Positions 26,285 to 36,471 are shown, counted from the stretch's first letter. The stretch: DNA of 64,000 nucleotides from Nocardioides acrostichi (GCF_015319165.1 NZ_JADIVZ010000003.1:186001-250000), one strand, 5' to 3'. Notes: generated from the letters alone by a model not told the origin. Numbers and translations are program-made.

Positions 26285-26836
26285 TCACCGGAGGCGGGCG
26301 ACGACCTGGCCGGGAGTGAGCGGAGTGCAGCCGTGCGACACGGCGTCCTGCACCACCGCACCCTGAGCGCGGGCGAGAGCCAGGCCGCGTCGCACCAGCA
26401 GGGCAGGAGGTTTGCGATGCTCACGCAGGTCGCGCGCGAGTCGCAGCCAGAACGTGACGAACGCGGTGCGACGTACGCAGAAGGCGCCGGCGAGCAGGCC
26501 GGCGTCCTGCATGGGGGCGACGACGAGCGGCGCGAAGATGCCCTCGGCCACGAACCGGTCGTGCCCGCCGAGGTCGAAGGTCTGCCAGCCCGTGCGCGCG
26601 CTGGCGCCGATGTCGTAGACCGGCACCTCGGCGCGACCCTCCCGACACAAGGCGAGCAGGCAGGTGACGGCGTCGTCGAGCAGCCAGGAGTCGGGGTGGT
26701 CCCAGTCGACCGAGGTGTCGCCGTCGCGGTAGAAGTCGTCGAGTCGTAGGACCGGCAGGCCGAGGCGGGCCGCGAGGCGGGACTTGCCGGAGCCCGAGGG
26801 CCCGGCCAGCACGACGACCCGGGCGGGTCCGGGCAT
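26285..26836 (-). CDS. Uridine kinase-like P-loop kinase
   Basis: A 183-residue P-loop kinase. Walker A is AGPSGSGKSRLA, and the DDFYRDGD motif is the uridine/phosphoribulokinase signature (Asp acting as base). A later segment EGIFAPL matches the family's EGI motif, and CVRRTAFVTFWLRLARDLRE is an arginine-rich lid. It probably phosphorylates uridine or cytidine with ATP or GTP. Its ATG overlaps the deoC stop by one base (TGATG), so it belongs to a deoC-kinase operon. Somewhat shorter than E. coli Udk, as usual for actinobacterial homologues. Confidence 0.82.
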   Translation of the reverse strand: MPGPARVVVLAGPSGSGKSRLAARLGLPVLRLDDFYRDGDTSVDWDHPDSWLLDDAVTCLLALCREGRAEVPVYDIGASARTGWQTFDLGGHDRFVAEGIFAPLVVAPMQDAGLLAGAFCVRRTAFVTFWLRLARDLREHRKPPALLVRRGLALARAQGAVVQDAVSHGCTPLTPGQVVARLR

Positions 26837-27537
26837 CAGTAGTCCGAGCTGGCCGGGGCGTCGTCCTCGAGCAGTGCACGCGAGCCCGAGACGCCCAGAC
26901 GAGTCGCGCCGGCCGCCATCATCGTGCGGGCGTGCGCCATGGTGCGGACGCCGCCGGAGGCCTTGACCTGCACGCCGGGTCCGACGGTCTGCGCCATGAG
27001 CCGGACGGCGTGCTCGCTCGCGCCACCGCTGGGGTGGAAGCCGGTGGAGGTCTTCACGAAGTCGGCCCCGGCCGCGGCGGCTGCGCGGCACGCGCCGACG
27101 ATCTCGTCGTCGGTGAGGGCGGCAGACTCGATGATCACCTTGAGCACGGCCGGGGCCGGCACGGCGGCGCGCACGGCGGCGACGTCGGCCTCGACGTCGT
27201 CGAAGCGGCCCTCCTTGACGGCGCCGATGTCGATGACCATGTCGATCTCGTCGGCGCCGAGTCGCACCGACTCCGCCGCCTCTGCGGCCTTGACGGCGGA
27301 GGTGTGCTTGCCGCTCGGGAACCCGCACACCACCGCAAGCTTCAGCCCTTCGGGCAACACCAGCGGCAGCATCGACGGCGACACGCACACCGAGTACGTG
27401 CCGAGGTCGAGCGCCTCGGCGACGAGATCGGCGACCTGGTCGCGGGTGGCCTCCGGCTTGAGGAGAGTGTGGTCGATGATGCGCGCGACGGCGGTGCTGC
27501 TGGGCGAGGAACTGGCGGCGGGGCTGGGATCGGTCAC
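26836..27537 (-). CDS. deoC: Deoxyribose-phosphate aldolase
   Basis: Cleaves deoxyribose 5-phosphate to acetaldehyde and glyceraldehyde 3-phosphate, the last step of deoxynucleoside breakdown. It is 233 residues. Motifs: [35 protein letters not shown], the lysine in VLKVIIE, and the Schiff-base lysine in FVKTSTGF, ending with VKASGGVRT. The first ~15 residues (Ser/Ala-rich) are not conserved. GTG start with a TATCCT hexamer 6 nt upstream points to a leaderless transcript. Divergent from the PH-domain gene. Confidence 0.94.
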   Translation of the reverse strand: MTDPSPAASSSPSSTAVARIIDHTLLKPEATRDQVADLVAEALDLGTYSVCVSPSMLPLVLPEGLKLAVVCGFPSGKHTSAVKAAEAAESVRLGADEIDMVIDIGAVKEGRFDDVEADVAAVRAAVPAPAVLKVIIESAALTDDEIVGACRAAAAAGADFVKTSTGFHPSGGASEHAVRLMAQTVGPGVQVKASGGVRTMAHARTMMAAGATRLGVSGSRALLEDDAPASSDY

Positions 27538-27543
27538 CGGGCC

Positions 27544-27549
27544 AGGATA
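27544..27549 (-). promoter_or_regulatory. -10 hexamer for deoC
   Basis: TATCCT on the minus strand ends exactly 6 nt before the deoC GTG. It faces a plus-strand hexamer at 27566-27571, so the 41-base intergenic region probably holds two divergent leaderless promoters. Confidence 0.5.
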
Positions 27550-27565
27550 GGGATCGAGCGCCCAC

Positions 27566-27571
27566 TACTCT
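27566..27571 (+). promoter_or_regulatory. -10 hexamer for the PH-domain gene
   Basis: TACTCT ends 7 nt before the ATG at 27579, the leaderless spacing seen at several genes in this window. Confidence 0.4.
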
Positions 27572-27578
27572 CAATCCC

Positions 27579-28238
27579 ATGCGAGGCCCCCAGCCACAAG
27601 ACGGCATCACGCGCTTCGCGCCCACCAGCGGTCGGGTCACGGGCATCCTCGGACTGCTTATCTGCGCCGTGACGATCGTGGCAGCGCTGGTCGGCGAGCG
27701 CACCGTGACCTCCTTCGCCTTCGCGGCGGGATGTCTCCTGGCGGCCGCCCTGGTGTGGACCACGCTGCTCAGGCCTCGCCTGTGGGTCGAGCACGGCGTG
27801 CTGGTGCTGCGCAACCCCTTCAGTACCGTGCGCATCCCGCTCGCGGCGATCCGCTCGGTGGTGGTGCGGCAGGTGTTCGCTGCCCACGTCGGTGGGGACC
27901 GCTACGTGAACGCCTCCATCGGGCGCTCGCGGCAGAAGGCCGTCATGGGCTCCAGCGCGGCGCTTCAGCAGGTCCGCGGAGGTCTCTGGGGCGGCGCTCT
28001 CGGAGGTGACCGCATGTGGGGGTCGGGCTCCGACGAGGGTGGCCTGGAGTTCGCCACGTACGTCGAGGAGGAGCTGGGCCGACAGATCGACGCAGACCTG
28101 CGCGCGCGCGGCATCAGGGCGCGCTCGCCCGAGCAGGCGGCGCTGGCGGAGCAGGTCGCACGCGAGCGAGCCTGGCCGTCCGTTGCGGCCGTGGTCGTGC
28201 CCGCGCTCGCGCTGGTCGTGCTGCTCCTGCTGCGCTAG
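27579..28238 (+). CDS. Membrane protein with PH-like domain
   Basis: A 219-residue protein with two N-terminal membrane helices (GILGLLICAVTIVAALV and FAAGCLLAAALVWTTLL) followed by a bacterial PH-like domain (RLWVEHGVLVLRNPFSTVRI, then PLAAIRSVVV). A helical charged region and a final hydrophobic helix (VAAVVVPALALVVLLLL) close it. PH-domain proteins of this type are common in actinobacteria and mostly uncharacterised. Its stop codon overlaps that of the convergent mutase gene. No catalytic residues are apparent. Confidence 0.72.
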   Translation: MRGPQPQDGITRFAPTSGRVTGILGLLICAVTIVAALVGERTVTSFAFAAGCLLAAALVWTTLLRPRLWVEHGVLVLRNPFSTVRIPLAAIRSVVVRQVFAAHVGGDRYVNASIGRSRQKAVMGSSAALQQVRGGLWGGALGGDRMWGSGSDEGGLEFATYVEEELGRQIDADLRARGIRARSPEQAALAEQVARERAWPSVAAVVVPALALVVLLLLR

Positions 28239-29920
28239 AGCCCCAGGGCCAGACCGAGGTCGGAGCGGATCGCGTCGAGGCGAGTGGCGGCAGAGATGCG
28301 GGCGGCCTCGACGGCGTCGACCCGGTCGGTGACGCCCGCCTCCACGGGGACGACGACCTCGAGATAGCACTTGAGCTTCGGCTCGGTGCCGCTCGGGCGC
28401 ACGACGACGCGCGCCCCGTCGGCGAGCGAGAAGCGGAGCCCGTCGGTGGGAGGCAGGTCGGCCGACCCCCGCGCGAGGTCGTCGACGCGGGCTACGTCGA
28501 GGCCCCCGAGCGTGGCGGGCGGCGATGCTCGCAGGCGTTCCATGGCGTCGCCGATGAGGGTGAGGTCGTCGACACGCACGCTGAGCTGGTCCGTGGCGTG
28601 CAGACCGTGCTCGCGTGCGAGGTCGTCGAGCAGGTCGAGCAGGGTGCGCCCCTCGGCCCTGAGTGACGCGGCGAGCTCGCACAGCAGCAGCGCGGCGGAG
28701 ACGCCGTCCTTGTCGCGCACGTGCTCGGGGTCGCAGCAGTAGCCGAGGGCCTCCTCGTAGCCGAAGGCGAGACCGTCGACGCGCCCGATCCACTTGAAAC
28801 CCGTGAGCGTCTCGGCGAAGGACTGTCCGGCGGCCGCGGCGACCTTGCCGAGCAGGGAGGAGGAGACGATGGTCGTGGCGAAGGTGCCCCGCGTTCCCCG
28901 TTGCAGAAGATGCGTGGCCAGCAGCACGCCGACCTCGTCTCCGCGCAGCATCCGCCACCCGGTCGGGGTCGGGACGGCAGCGGCGCAACGGTCGGCGTCG
29001 GGGTCGTTGGCGACCACCAGGTCGGCGGAGGCCTCGTCGGCGAGCGCGAGCGCGAGGTCGAGGGCGCCGTCCTCCTCGGGGTTCGGGAAGGAGACGGTGG
29101 GGAAGTCGGGGTCGGGTGCCTCCTGTGCGGCGACGACCGACACGCTGTCGAACCCCGCCGTCTCGAGCACCCGGGTCAGGGTGTCGGCGCCCACGCCGTG
29201 CAGGGGCGTGTAGGCGATGCGCAAATCGCGCGGACCGTCGTCGACCAGGGCCGCGACGGTGTCGGCGTACCGGTCGACCAGCGCCTCGTCGACGCGCCGA
29301 GACGTCGTGGCCCGGGGCAGGTCGGCCACCGTGCCCACGGCAGCGATGGCCGCGGCGATCTCGGTGTCGGCGGGCGGGACGATCTGGCTACCGTCGCCGA
29401 GGTAGACCTTGTAGCCGTTGTCCTGCGGCGGGTTGTGGCTGGCGGTCACCATCACGCCTGCGGCGCAGCCCAGTTCGCGGACCGCGTAGGCGAGCACCGG
29501 GGTCGGTAGGGGGCGCGGCAGCAGGTGCACCGTGAGTCCGGCGCCGGCGAGGATCTCGGCGGTGTCGAGCGCGAACCTCTCGGAGTTGTGCCGAGCGTCG
29601 TAGCCGACGACCACGCTGCCCCCGCCCAGGTAGGCGGCCAGCCCCGCCGCCGCGCGGGCCACCACCACCCGGTTCATCCGGTTCGGCCCGGGGCCCAGCC
29701 GCCCGCGCAGCCCGGCAGTACCGAACTCCAAGACACCGGAGAAGCAGTCGGCGAGCTCGGCCGCGGCCGCCGCGTCGCCCGCTGCGGAGCGATCGACGAG
29801 GCTGCTCAGCTCGGCGCGGGTGGCGGGGTCGGGGTCGTCGTCGAGCCAGCCCCGTGCGGAGTCGATGACGGAGTCGATGAGGGAGTCGATGAGGGCGGAG
29901 TCCAGGTCGTTCGGTGACAC
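28235..29920 (-). CDS. Phosphosugar mutase (phosphomannomutase/phosphopentomutase type)
   Basis: A 561-residue alpha-D-phosphohexomutase superfamily enzyme. The phosphoserine loop is TASHNPPQDNGYKVYLG, the metal-binding loop NDPDADRCA, the sugar-recognition segment TLTGFKWIGRVDGLAFGYEE, and the phosphate-binding end RPSGTEPKLKCYLE. Length and motifs match the long actinobacterial form (PmmB in M. tuberculosis). Given deoC, punA and deoA nearby, it may isomerise pentose 1-phosphates to 5-phosphates. Phosphoglucomutase or phosphomannomutase activity is equally possible. GTG start lies 6 nt after a TACGGT hexamer. Confidence 0.88.
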   Translation of the reverse strand: MSPNDLDSALIDSLIDSVIDSARGWLDDDPDPATRAELSSLVDRSAAGDAAAAAELADCFSGVLEFGTAGLRGRLGPGPNRMNRVVVARAAAGLAAYLGGGSVVVGYDARHNSERFALDTAEILAGAGLTVHLLPRPLPTPVLAYAVRELGCAAGVMVTASHNPPQDNGYKVYLGDGSQIVPPADTEIAAAIAAVGTVADLPRATTSRRVDEALVDRYADTVAALVDDGPRDLRIAYTPLHGVGADTLTRVLETAGFDSVSVVAAQEAPDPDFPTVSFPNPEEDGALDLALALADEASADLVVANDPDADRCAAAVPTPTGWRMLRGDEVGVLLATHLLQRGTRGTFATTIVSSSLLGKVAAAAGQSFAETLTGFKWIGRVDGLAFGYEEALGYCCDPEHVRDKDGVSAALLLCELAASLRAEGRTLLDLLDDLAREHGLHATDQLSVRVDDLTLIGDAMERLRASPPATLGGLDVARVDDLARGSADLPPTDGLRFSLADGARVVVRPSGTEPKLKCYLEVVVPVEAGVTDRVDAVEAARISAATRLDAIRSDLGLALGL

Positions 29921-29926
29921 GCGGTC

Positions 29927-29932
29927 ACCGTA
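29927..29932 (-). promoter_or_regulatory. -10 hexamer for the phosphosugar mutase gene
   Basis: TACGGT on the minus strand ends 6 nt before the GTG at 29920, consistent with a leaderless message. Confidence 0.4.
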
Positions 29933-29944
29933 GCCGGAGTGCCG

Positions 29945-30598
29945 TCAGGAGCAGGAGGCGCGCGCGATCTCGTCGAAGCGCGAGGAGATGGTCTCCTCGG
30001 CGCCGGTGTCCTCGCGGGTGTAGGTGAGGTCGACGGAATCGACCCTCGCCGGCGTCGTGACGGTGGCCCGGGCGTACCAGTAGTAGCGGCCGGGCTCGAT
30101 GACGCGATCGGTGAGGGGCTTGCGATCGGCCCAGCCGAGATACTTCTGCGTGCGCTTCGGCGGTGCGGTGCCCTGCCAGGCGCCCGTCGTCGTCGGCACC
30201 TTCACCGGCGCCGGGGAGAGCAGGGTGCCGGTGACCTTCACACCGGTGCCCTGCGGCTCCAGCGAGGTGACCGTGATCGGGGTGCTGACCCGCAACACCT
30301 CCCAGGCGATGAGCTGGGTGCGCGCCGGCAGCTCGGTGCAGGAGTTGCCGGCGTCGGCGGCGTTGCTGGTGGTGGCGGCGGTGCGCTCGGCCGGTGGCTT
30401 CGACGATGCGGGCTCGGTGGGCTCGGTGGACTCGGTGGGAGCCGACGTCGACACGGACGGCGAGGTCGGGGTCGCGCTGCTCGGCGGGGTAGGGTCGGCC
30501 GTGGTCGAGCTGTCGCTGCACGCCGTCAGCAGGGTGCTCGAGAGCCCCAGAGCCCCGATGAGCGCGCCTGCCCTTACGCGCCGAAACGAGTTGTTCAC
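29945..30598 (-). CDS. Lipoprotein of unknown function
   Basis: Predicted lipoprotein, 217 residues. From the GTG at 30598 the protein starts with a basic n-region (NNSFRRVR), a hydrophobic core (GALIGALGLSSTLLTAC) and lipobox LLTAC. A Thr/Ser/Pro/Glu linker of about 55 residues follows, then a beta-rich domain of about 130 residues with a Cys near its start (GNSCTEL) and one at the extreme end (ARASCS), which may form a disulfide. A longer in-frame start at 30673 would put 25 residues before the signal and is less likely. No family recognised. Confidence 0.7.
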   Translation of the reverse strand: MNNSFRRVRAGALIGALGLSSTLLTACSDSSTTADPTPPSSATPTSPSVSTSAPTESTEPTEPASSKPPAERTAATTSNAADAGNSCTELPARTQLIAWEVLRVSTPITVTSLEPQGTGVKVTGTLLSPAPVKVPTTTGAWQGTAPPKRTQKYLGWADRKPLTDRVIEPGRYYWYARATVTTPARVDSVDLTYTREDTGAEETISSRFDEIARASCS

Positions 30599-30669
30599 GC
30601 GGTGATCATCCCCGATCCATTTAGGATTCACAGCAAAACTCGCCAACCGGGCGGGCCGGGGTCGGTCCG

Positions 30670-31658
<989 letters not shown>

Positions 31659-31662
<4 letters not shown>

Positions 31663-32087
31663 ACCCCCACTGAAGACCCTCGAGTGCGCTCCAGGTCAAG
31701 TCCCCGGTCGAGTGTGTCCTCGTAGATGCCGATCTTGGCCTCGATCGCCCCGAGGTGCTCGGTGATCTCGGCCAACTGGTCGAGCACGGTGCGACGGTGG
31801 GCACGCAGCAGCTCCAGGCGCTCGACCTCGTTGCCGCTGCCGGCCCGCACGAGCGCTGCATAGCGCCGGATGGCTCGGATCGGCATGCCGGTGGAGCGGA
31901 GTCGGGTCACCATCGTCAGCCACTGCAGATCCTCAACGGCGTAGCGGCGCTGCCCTGACGACGTCCGCGGCACGGGGCGCAGGAGCAGGCCGTCCTTCTC
32001 GTAGTACCGCAGGGTGTCGGTGCTCAGGCCGACCAGGTCTGCGGCCTCGGCGATGGTGTGAGAGCCCATGCCGGCAGTGTGAGACAT
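31659..32087 (-). CDS. MerR family transcriptional regulator
   Basis: About 142 residues. The N-terminal winged helix-turn-helix is clear ([20 protein letters not shown], then EKDGLLLP-like [10 protein letters not shown] and [11 protein letters not shown]). A dimerisation coiled coil follows ([20 protein letters not shown]). No metal-binding cysteines are visible in the C-terminal part, so it probably senses an organic or redox signal. It is translationally coupled to the aldo/keto reductase gene it presumably controls. ATG at 32087 is chosen; starts at 32111 and 32069 are possible. Confidence 0.87.
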
Positions 32088-32120
32088 GGGAGTGCACTCC
32101 AGCAAACACAAGAAAAATGG

Positions 32121-32203
32121 TGGCAGGTCAGCTGCAAAGTCGTGGCAGGTCAGATGAAAACTGGCGACGGGTCACGTGAAAACTGGCGACGGGTCGGCGT
32201 CAG
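32121..32203. repeat. Four tandem imperfect repeats resembling an insertion-sequence end
   Basis: Four units begin with TGGC at 32121, 32143, 32162 and 32184. Units 1 and 2 share GTGGCAGGTCA; units 3 and 4 share TGAAAACTGGCGACGGGTC (32155-32173 and 32177-32195, period 22). Tandem short transposase-binding repeats of this kind occur at the ends of IS21-like elements. No transposase gene adjoins, so this would be a relic. The patch lies between the MerR gene start and the 3' end of the dehydrogenase gene. Confidence 0.5.
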
Positions 32204-33003
32204 AGGGCGGGGCGGTAGAACGACTCGCCCGCCCAAGGGCCACCGACCACGGTGGTCTCGGCGTCGTCCTCGGGGCGCGCGTCGACGGAGCCGGCGAAGG
32301 TCTCGGCGTCGTCCTGCGGGTCGAACCCCAGGGTGCGGCCGGGGGTCAGGTCCCACCAGCCCCGGGTGTTGGCCGAGACGCCGTAGAGCACCGCGAAGCC
32401 GGGGGAGGGGGCGGTGAGGGCGGCGTGCACCATGCGCACGCAGTCACCGTGGGAGAGCCAGGTCGCGAGCTGGCGCACGGTGGTGGGCTCGGGGAGGAAC
32501 GAGCCGATCCGGCACGCGATCGCATCGAGGCCGTAGCGGTCGGCGTAGAGGCTCATCACGGCCTCGGCCGCGACCTTGCCGACGCCGTAGAAGGTGTCGG
32601 GGCGCGGCCGAGCGTCGGCGCGGAGCACGCCGTCGGCGAGGTCCGCACGCGGCGTCCGGCCGACCGCGTGGTTGGAGGAGGCGTAGACGAATCGCGGCAC
32701 CCCGTGGGCCACCATCGCGTCGACGAGGGAGGCGGTCGTGGTGACGTGCGAGGTCAAGGAGTCGGGCAGGGAGGCCTCGTCGGGTTGTCCGGCCAGGTGC
32801 ACGACCGCCTCGGGGGAGGCGTCGGCCACGACGGCGTCGACGGCCGCGGGGTCGGCGCAGTCGGCGACGTGCCAGCCGTCGGAGACGAGGCCGGCGGGGG
32901 CCGGAGCGCGGTCGAGCCCGACGACCTCGTGGCCGAGACCGGCGAGTCCCGGCAACAGCACGCGGCCGATGGAGCCGGCCGCGCCGGTCACGAGGACGCG
33001 CAC
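32200..33003 (-). CDS. NAD-dependent epimerase/dehydratase, uronate dehydrogenase-like
   Basis: A 267-residue short-chain dehydrogenase of the extended class. The NAD loop is VTGAAGSIGR, and the catalytic YGVGK tetrad motif is present. Downstream segments RIGSFLPEPTTVRQLATWLS and YGVSANTRGWWDL resemble, from memory, bacterial uronate dehydrogenases, which oxidise glucuronate or galacturonate to the lactone. That substrate is an inference. GTG at 33003 overlaps the end of the upstream TetR gene by 16 bases, so the two are co-transcribed. The 3' end abuts the IS-like repeat patch, but the C-terminus looks complete. Confidence 0.82.
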   Translation of the reverse strand: MRVLVTGAAGSIGRVLLPGLAGLGHEVVGLDRAPAPAGLVSDGWHVADCADPAAVDAVVADASPEAVVHLAGQPDEASLPDSLTSHVTTTASLVDAMVAHGVPRFVYASSNHAVGRTPRADLADGVLRADARPRPDTFYGVGKVAAEAVMSLYADRYGLDAIACRIGSFLPEPTTVRQLATWLSHGDCVRMVHAALTAPSPGFAVLYGVSANTRGWWDLTPGRTLGFDPQDDAETFAGSVDARPEDDAETTVVGGPWAGESFYRPAL

Positions 33004-33632
33004 AGCATGCCCACCCCCATCGCGATGAGGTTGGTGACGAACGCCTCGGTGTCGAGGCTCGAGCGAGGGGAGCCGGGCGAGGCGCTGTCGCGCAGCCGGA
33101 CCCGGTCGCCGATGGCGCGCAGGGTGAACGCGGCGAAGAGGCCGAACCGCTCGTCGACGATCTCGACCGGCAGATCCGGCATCCGGGTGCGCAGCAGGTC
33201 GAAGGTCTCGAAACCGCCGGTGAGCTGGAGGGCCTCGGCGACCTCGGGGTCGGTGTCGTACTGCTCGTCGACCACGAGGGCTGCCACGATCACGATGAAG
33301 CATCGGCCGCTCCACCCGGCCTCGGCCAGTTCGACCGCGGGACGCACCACCGCCTCGACGACGGACGCGACGTCGTCGTCGGGCTGCAACCGGGCCGACT
33401 CCAACATGACCCGCTGGCGCTCGGCGATGTCGGCGGCGTGCTGACGCAGCACGGCGGCGAGCAGACCCTCGCGCGAGCCGAAGTGGTAATGCACGGCGCC
33501 CCGGTTGCGCTGACCCGCCTGCCGGGTGATCTCGAGCAGCGAGGCGTTGCCGGGGCCGTGCTCGGCGAAGGCCCTGGTCGCGGCCGAGAGGAGACGTTCG
33601 CGGGTCTCGGCGCCGGAGTGGGTCTGGGTCAT
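32988..33632 (-). CDS. TetR/AcrR family transcriptional regulator
   Basis: A 214-residue regulator. The N-terminal helix-turn-helix is typical (TRERLLSAATRAFAEHGPGN, ASLLEITRQAGQRNRGAVHY, HFGSREGLLAAVL). The C-terminal ligand-binding domain is helical without recognised ligand residues. Its ATG has a GGGAGAG ribosome site. It overlaps the uronate-dehydrogenase-like gene and likely controls that pair. It follows punA by 22 bases on the same strand, so read-through is possible. Confidence 0.88.
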   Translation of the reverse strand: MTQTHSGAETRERLLSAATRAFAEHGPGNASLLEITRQAGQRNRGAVHYHFGSREGLLAAVLRQHAADIAERQRVMLESARLQPDDDVASVVEAVVRPAVELAEAGWSGRCFIVIVAALVVDEQYDTDPEVAEALQLTGGFETFDLLRTRMPDLPVEIVDERFGLFAAFTLRAIGDRVRLRDSASPGSPRSSLDTEAFVTNLIAMGVGMLCASS

Positions 33633-33654
33633 GTCTCTCCCGAAGGGGGCCTTC

Positions 33655-34455
33655 TCAGATGCGCGGCACGACGCGTGCCAGCAGGTCGCCCATGCGCTGG
33701 GCGGCCGCCCGACCGGCCTCGAGCACCTCGGTGTGGTCGAGGGGGGCGCCGCTGATGCCGGCGGCCAGGTTGGTGACCAGGCTCAGGCCCAGCACCTCCA
33801 TGCCCGCCTCGCGAGCGGCGATGGCCTCTAACGTGGTGCTCATGCCCACCAGGTCGCCCCCGATCGCGCGGACCATGCCGATCTCGGCCGGCGTCTCGTA
33901 GTGCGGCCCGGGGAACTGCACGTAGACACCCTCGTCGAGCCCCGGCTCCACCTCGCGACACAGCTCGCGCAGGCGTGGGGAGTAGAGGTCGGTGAGGTCG
34001 ACGAAGTTCGCGCCGACCAGGGGAGAGGCACCGGTGAGGTTGATGTGGTCGCGGATCAGCACCGGTGTGCCGGGGCTCCAGGTCTCGCGCAGGCCGCCGC
34101 AGCCATTGGTGAGCACGATCGCCCGGCAGCCGGCGGCTGCGGCGGTGCGCACCCCGTGCACGACCGCGTCGACGCCCCTGCCCTCGTAGTAGTGCGTGCG
34201 CGAGCCGAAGAGGAGCAGCCGGGTGGCGCCCTCCGGCCCGGTCGGCACCGATCTGATGCGGCCGCTGTGTCCGGCGACGGCGGCGGCCGAGAAGCCCGGG
34301 ACGTCGGTGCTCGCGACGTCGGCGGTCGCCTCGCCCAGCGCCTCGGCGGCGGGCAGCCATCCCGAGCCGAGCACGAGGGCGACGTCGTGACGTTCGACGC
34401 CCGTCAGCTCACGCAAGGTCGCCGCGGCCTGCTCTGCCTGCTCGTACGGGGTCAC
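33655..34455 (-). CDS. punA: Purine nucleoside phosphorylase
   Basis: Phosphorolysis of inosine/guanosine and deoxy forms to base and pentose 1-phosphate. At 266 residues it belongs to the trimeric class. Signatures: [20 protein letters not shown]-like [65 protein letters not shown], and [10 protein letters not shown] with the purine-contacting Asn. It completes purine salvage with add. GTG start 7 nt after a TAGGGT hexamer indicates a leaderless message. Confidence 0.94.
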   Translation of the reverse strand: MTPYEQAEQAAATLRELTGVERHDVALVLGSGWLPAAEALGEATADVASTDVPGFSAAAVAGHSGRIRSVPTGPEGATRLLLFGSRTHYYEGRGVDAVVHGVRTAAAAGCRAIVLTNGCGGLRETWSPGTPVLIRDHINLTGASPLVGANFVDLTDLYSPRLRELCREVEPGLDEGVYVQFPGPHYETPAEIGMVRAIGGDLVGMSTTLEAIAAREAGMEVLGLSLVTNLAAGISGAPLDHTEVLEAGRAAAQRMGDLLARVVPRI

Positions 34456-34462
34456 TCCGCGG

Positions 34463-34468
34463 ACCCTA
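34463..34468 (-). promoter_or_regulatory. -10 hexamer for punA
   Basis: TAGGGT on the minus strand ends 7 nt before the punA GTG at 34455. Confidence 0.5.
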
Positions 34469-34480
34469 CAAGCACACCTC

Positions 34481-34933
34481 TCACAGGCCGGTGGACCGAC
34501 ACGGGCGACGCCGCAGCGCAGCCACGTAATCGGCAGGTGCGTCGGCCGCCTCCGCTGCGTCGGCCAGCACGCCGAGCTGGATCGCCGAGGGCAGCCCGCC
34601 CTCGTAGGCGTCGATGACGTAGACCCAAGCCACCTGCTCGCCGGTCATGGTCGAGACCCGCACCTTGGTCTTGCGGTACAGCCCCGAGTCGGCCTGCTCG
34701 TGCTCGTCGAGGGTGCGCTCGTCGTGGCGGCTGATGTCGTAGATCGCTACGAACACCTGCTCGAGCGGGTCCGGGACGAGCGTCGGTAGCGCGCCGTCCC
34801 AGCCGTGCTCCTCGCCGCCGAAGGTGAGCCGCCAGCCGGTCAGCCACCCCGTCGTCTGGAGCGGCGAGTGCGGGCAGCGCTCGCCCATCCGGGCCGGGTC
34901 GAGGTTGGACCCGTAGGCGGCGTAGAGCGTCAC
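34481..34933 (-). CDS. Gamma-glutamylcyclotransferase-like protein
   Basis: A 150-residue protein with the GGCT fold. The glycine-rich start [13 protein letters not shown] binds the gamma-glutamyl group, and [16 protein letters not shown] holds the probable catalytic Glu followed by the conserved Y/K segment. It would release 5-oxoproline from a gamma-glutamyl amine or peptide. The exact substrate is unknown. The GTG at 34933 places the YGSN motif at the N-terminus, where the family has it; an upstream extension of 28 residues looks non-coding. It faces lpd divergently. Confidence 0.82.
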   Translation of the reverse strand: MTLYAAYGSNLDPARMGERCPHSPLQTTGWLTGWRLTFGGEEHGWDGALPTLVPDPLEQVFVAIYDISRHDERTLDEHEQADSGLYRKTKVRVSTMTGEQVAWVYVIDAYEGGLPSAIQLGVLADAAEAADAPADYVAALRRRPCRSTGL

Positions 34934-34990
34934 GGGGCACGAGGCTACTGCCAGCGGACCGCCGCTCGCTCGGGCGGTGACGCGCGGGAC

Positions 34991-34996
34991 TAGGGT
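34991..34996 (+). promoter_or_regulatory. -10 hexamer for lpd
   Basis: TAGGGT ends 6 nt before the GTG at 35003, consistent with transcription starting at the start codon. Confidence 0.5.
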
Positions 34997-35002
34997 GGAC
35001 CC

Positions 35003-36406
35003 GTGAGCGAGACGCACTTCGATGTCCTGGTCCTCGGCGCCGGCCCCGGTGGCTATGTCGCCGCCATCCGAGCCTCACAGCTCGGCAAGAAGGTGGCCGT
35101 CGTGGAGGAGAAGTACTGGGGCGGGGTCTGCCTCAACGTGGGGTGCATCCCCTCCAAGGCGCTGCTGAAGAACGCCGAGCTGGCGCACACCCTCACGCAC
35201 GAGAAGAAGACGTTCGGCATCGAGGGCGACGCCACCATGTCGTTCGGCCCGACGCACGCCCGCAGCCGCAAGGTGAGCGAGGGGATCGTCAAGGGCGTCC
35301 ACTTCCTCATGAAGAAGAACAAGATCACCGAGATCAACGGCTGGGGCCAGCTCACCGGCCCGACCTCGCTCGACGTCACGGACGCCGACGGGGCCACGAC
35401 GTCCTACACCTGCGACGACCTCATCCTGGCCACGGGCGCCACCGTGCGGATGCTCCCCGGCATGGAGAAGAGCGAGAACGTCGTCACCTACGAGGAGCAG
35501 ATCCTCGACAGCGAGCTGCCCGGCTCGATCATCATCGGCGGCTCCGGCGCCATCGGCGTCGAGTTCGCCTACGTGATGAAGAACTTCGGGGTCGACGTGA
35601 CCATCGTCGAGTTCCTCGACCGGATGGTGCCGACCGAGGACGAAGCGGTCTCCAAGGAGCTCCTCAAGCAGTACAAGAAGCTCGGCGTGAAGGTGCTGAC
35701 CTCCACCAAGGTCGAGAACGTCGAGGACACCGGCTCCGGCGTCAAGGTCACCGTCTCGCCCGCCGGCGGCGGTGACTCCGAGGTGCTCGAGGCCGACAAG
35801 ATGCTGGCCGCCTTCGGCTTCGCCCCCCGCCTGGAGGGCTACGGTCTCGACGCCACCGGCGTCGAGACCACCGAGCGCGGCGCCATCGCGATCGACGACT
35901 TCTGCCGCACCAACGTCGAGCACGTCTACGCCATCGGCGACGTCACCGGCAAGCTGATGCTCGCCCACGTGGCCGAGGCCATGGGCATCGTGGCCGCCGA
36001 GACCATCGCCGGCGCCGAGACCATGCCGGTCGAGTACGACTTCGTCCCGCGGGCCACCTACTGCCAGCCGCAGATCGGCTCGTTCGGCTACTCCGAGGCC
36101 CAGGCGAAGGAGAAGGGCTACGACGTCAAGACCGCCCAGTTCCCGTTCTCGGCCAACGGCAAGGCCGCGGGGCTCGGCGAGACCGTCGGCTTCGTCAAGG
36201 TCGTCGCCGACGCCGAGCACGGCGAGATCCTCGGCGCCGCCATGATCGGACCCGACGTCACCGAGCAGCTGCCCGTGCTCACCCTCGCGCAGAAGTGGGA
36301 TCTCACCGCCGACGAGGTCGCCCGGAACGTGTTCGCCCACCCGACGCTCTCGGAGGCGGTCAAGGAGGCCGTGCACGGCATCGCGGGCCACATGATCAAC
36401 TTCTGA
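35003..36406 (+). CDS. lpd: Dihydrolipoyl dehydrogenase
   Basis: E3 component of 2-oxoacid dehydrogenase complexes, reoxidising dihydrolipoamide with FAD and NAD. It is 467 residues. Motifs: FAD-binding [18 protein letters not shown], redox-active disulfide [20 protein letters not shown]-binding [23 protein letters not shown]/dimer [12 protein letters not shown], and catalytic [21 protein letters not shown] and the ending GHMINF match the mycobacterial Lpd closely as I remember it. E1 and E2 genes are not in this window. Followed by the related quinone dehydrogenase gene after 65 bases. Confidence 0.95.
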   Translation: MSETHFDVLVLGAGPGGYVAAIRASQLGKKVAVVEEKYWGGVCLNVGCIPSKALLKNAELAHTLTHEKKTFGIEGDATMSFGPTHARSRKVSEGIVKGVHFLMKKNKITEINGWGQLTGPTSLDVTDADGATTSYTCDDLILATGATVRMLPGMEKSENVVTYEEQILDSELPGSIIIGGSGAIGVEFAYVMKNFGVDVTIVEFLDRMVPTEDEAVSKELLKQYKKLGVKVLTSTKVENVEDTGSGVKVTVSPAGGGDSEVLEADKMLAAFGFAPRLEGYGLDATGVETTERGAIAIDDFCRTNVEHVYAIGDVTGKLMLAHVAEAMGIVAAETIAGAETMPVEYDFVPRATYCQPQIGSFGYSEAQAKEKGYDVKTAQFPFSANGKAAGLGETVGFVKVVADAEHGEILGAAMIGPDVTEQLPVLTLAQKWDLTADEVARNVFAHPTLSEAVKEAVHGIAGHMINF

Positions 36407-36471
36407 GAACCCGGTGAGTGGCCAGGCCACGCCGACCGCAACCGATCCAGCATCGACGGAGAGGCATTCGC

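Noticed and set aside
32121..32203. Possible start of a CRISPR array.
   Set aside because: Only four imperfect units with no distinct spacers and no cas genes nearby; the tandem layout fits an IS end better.
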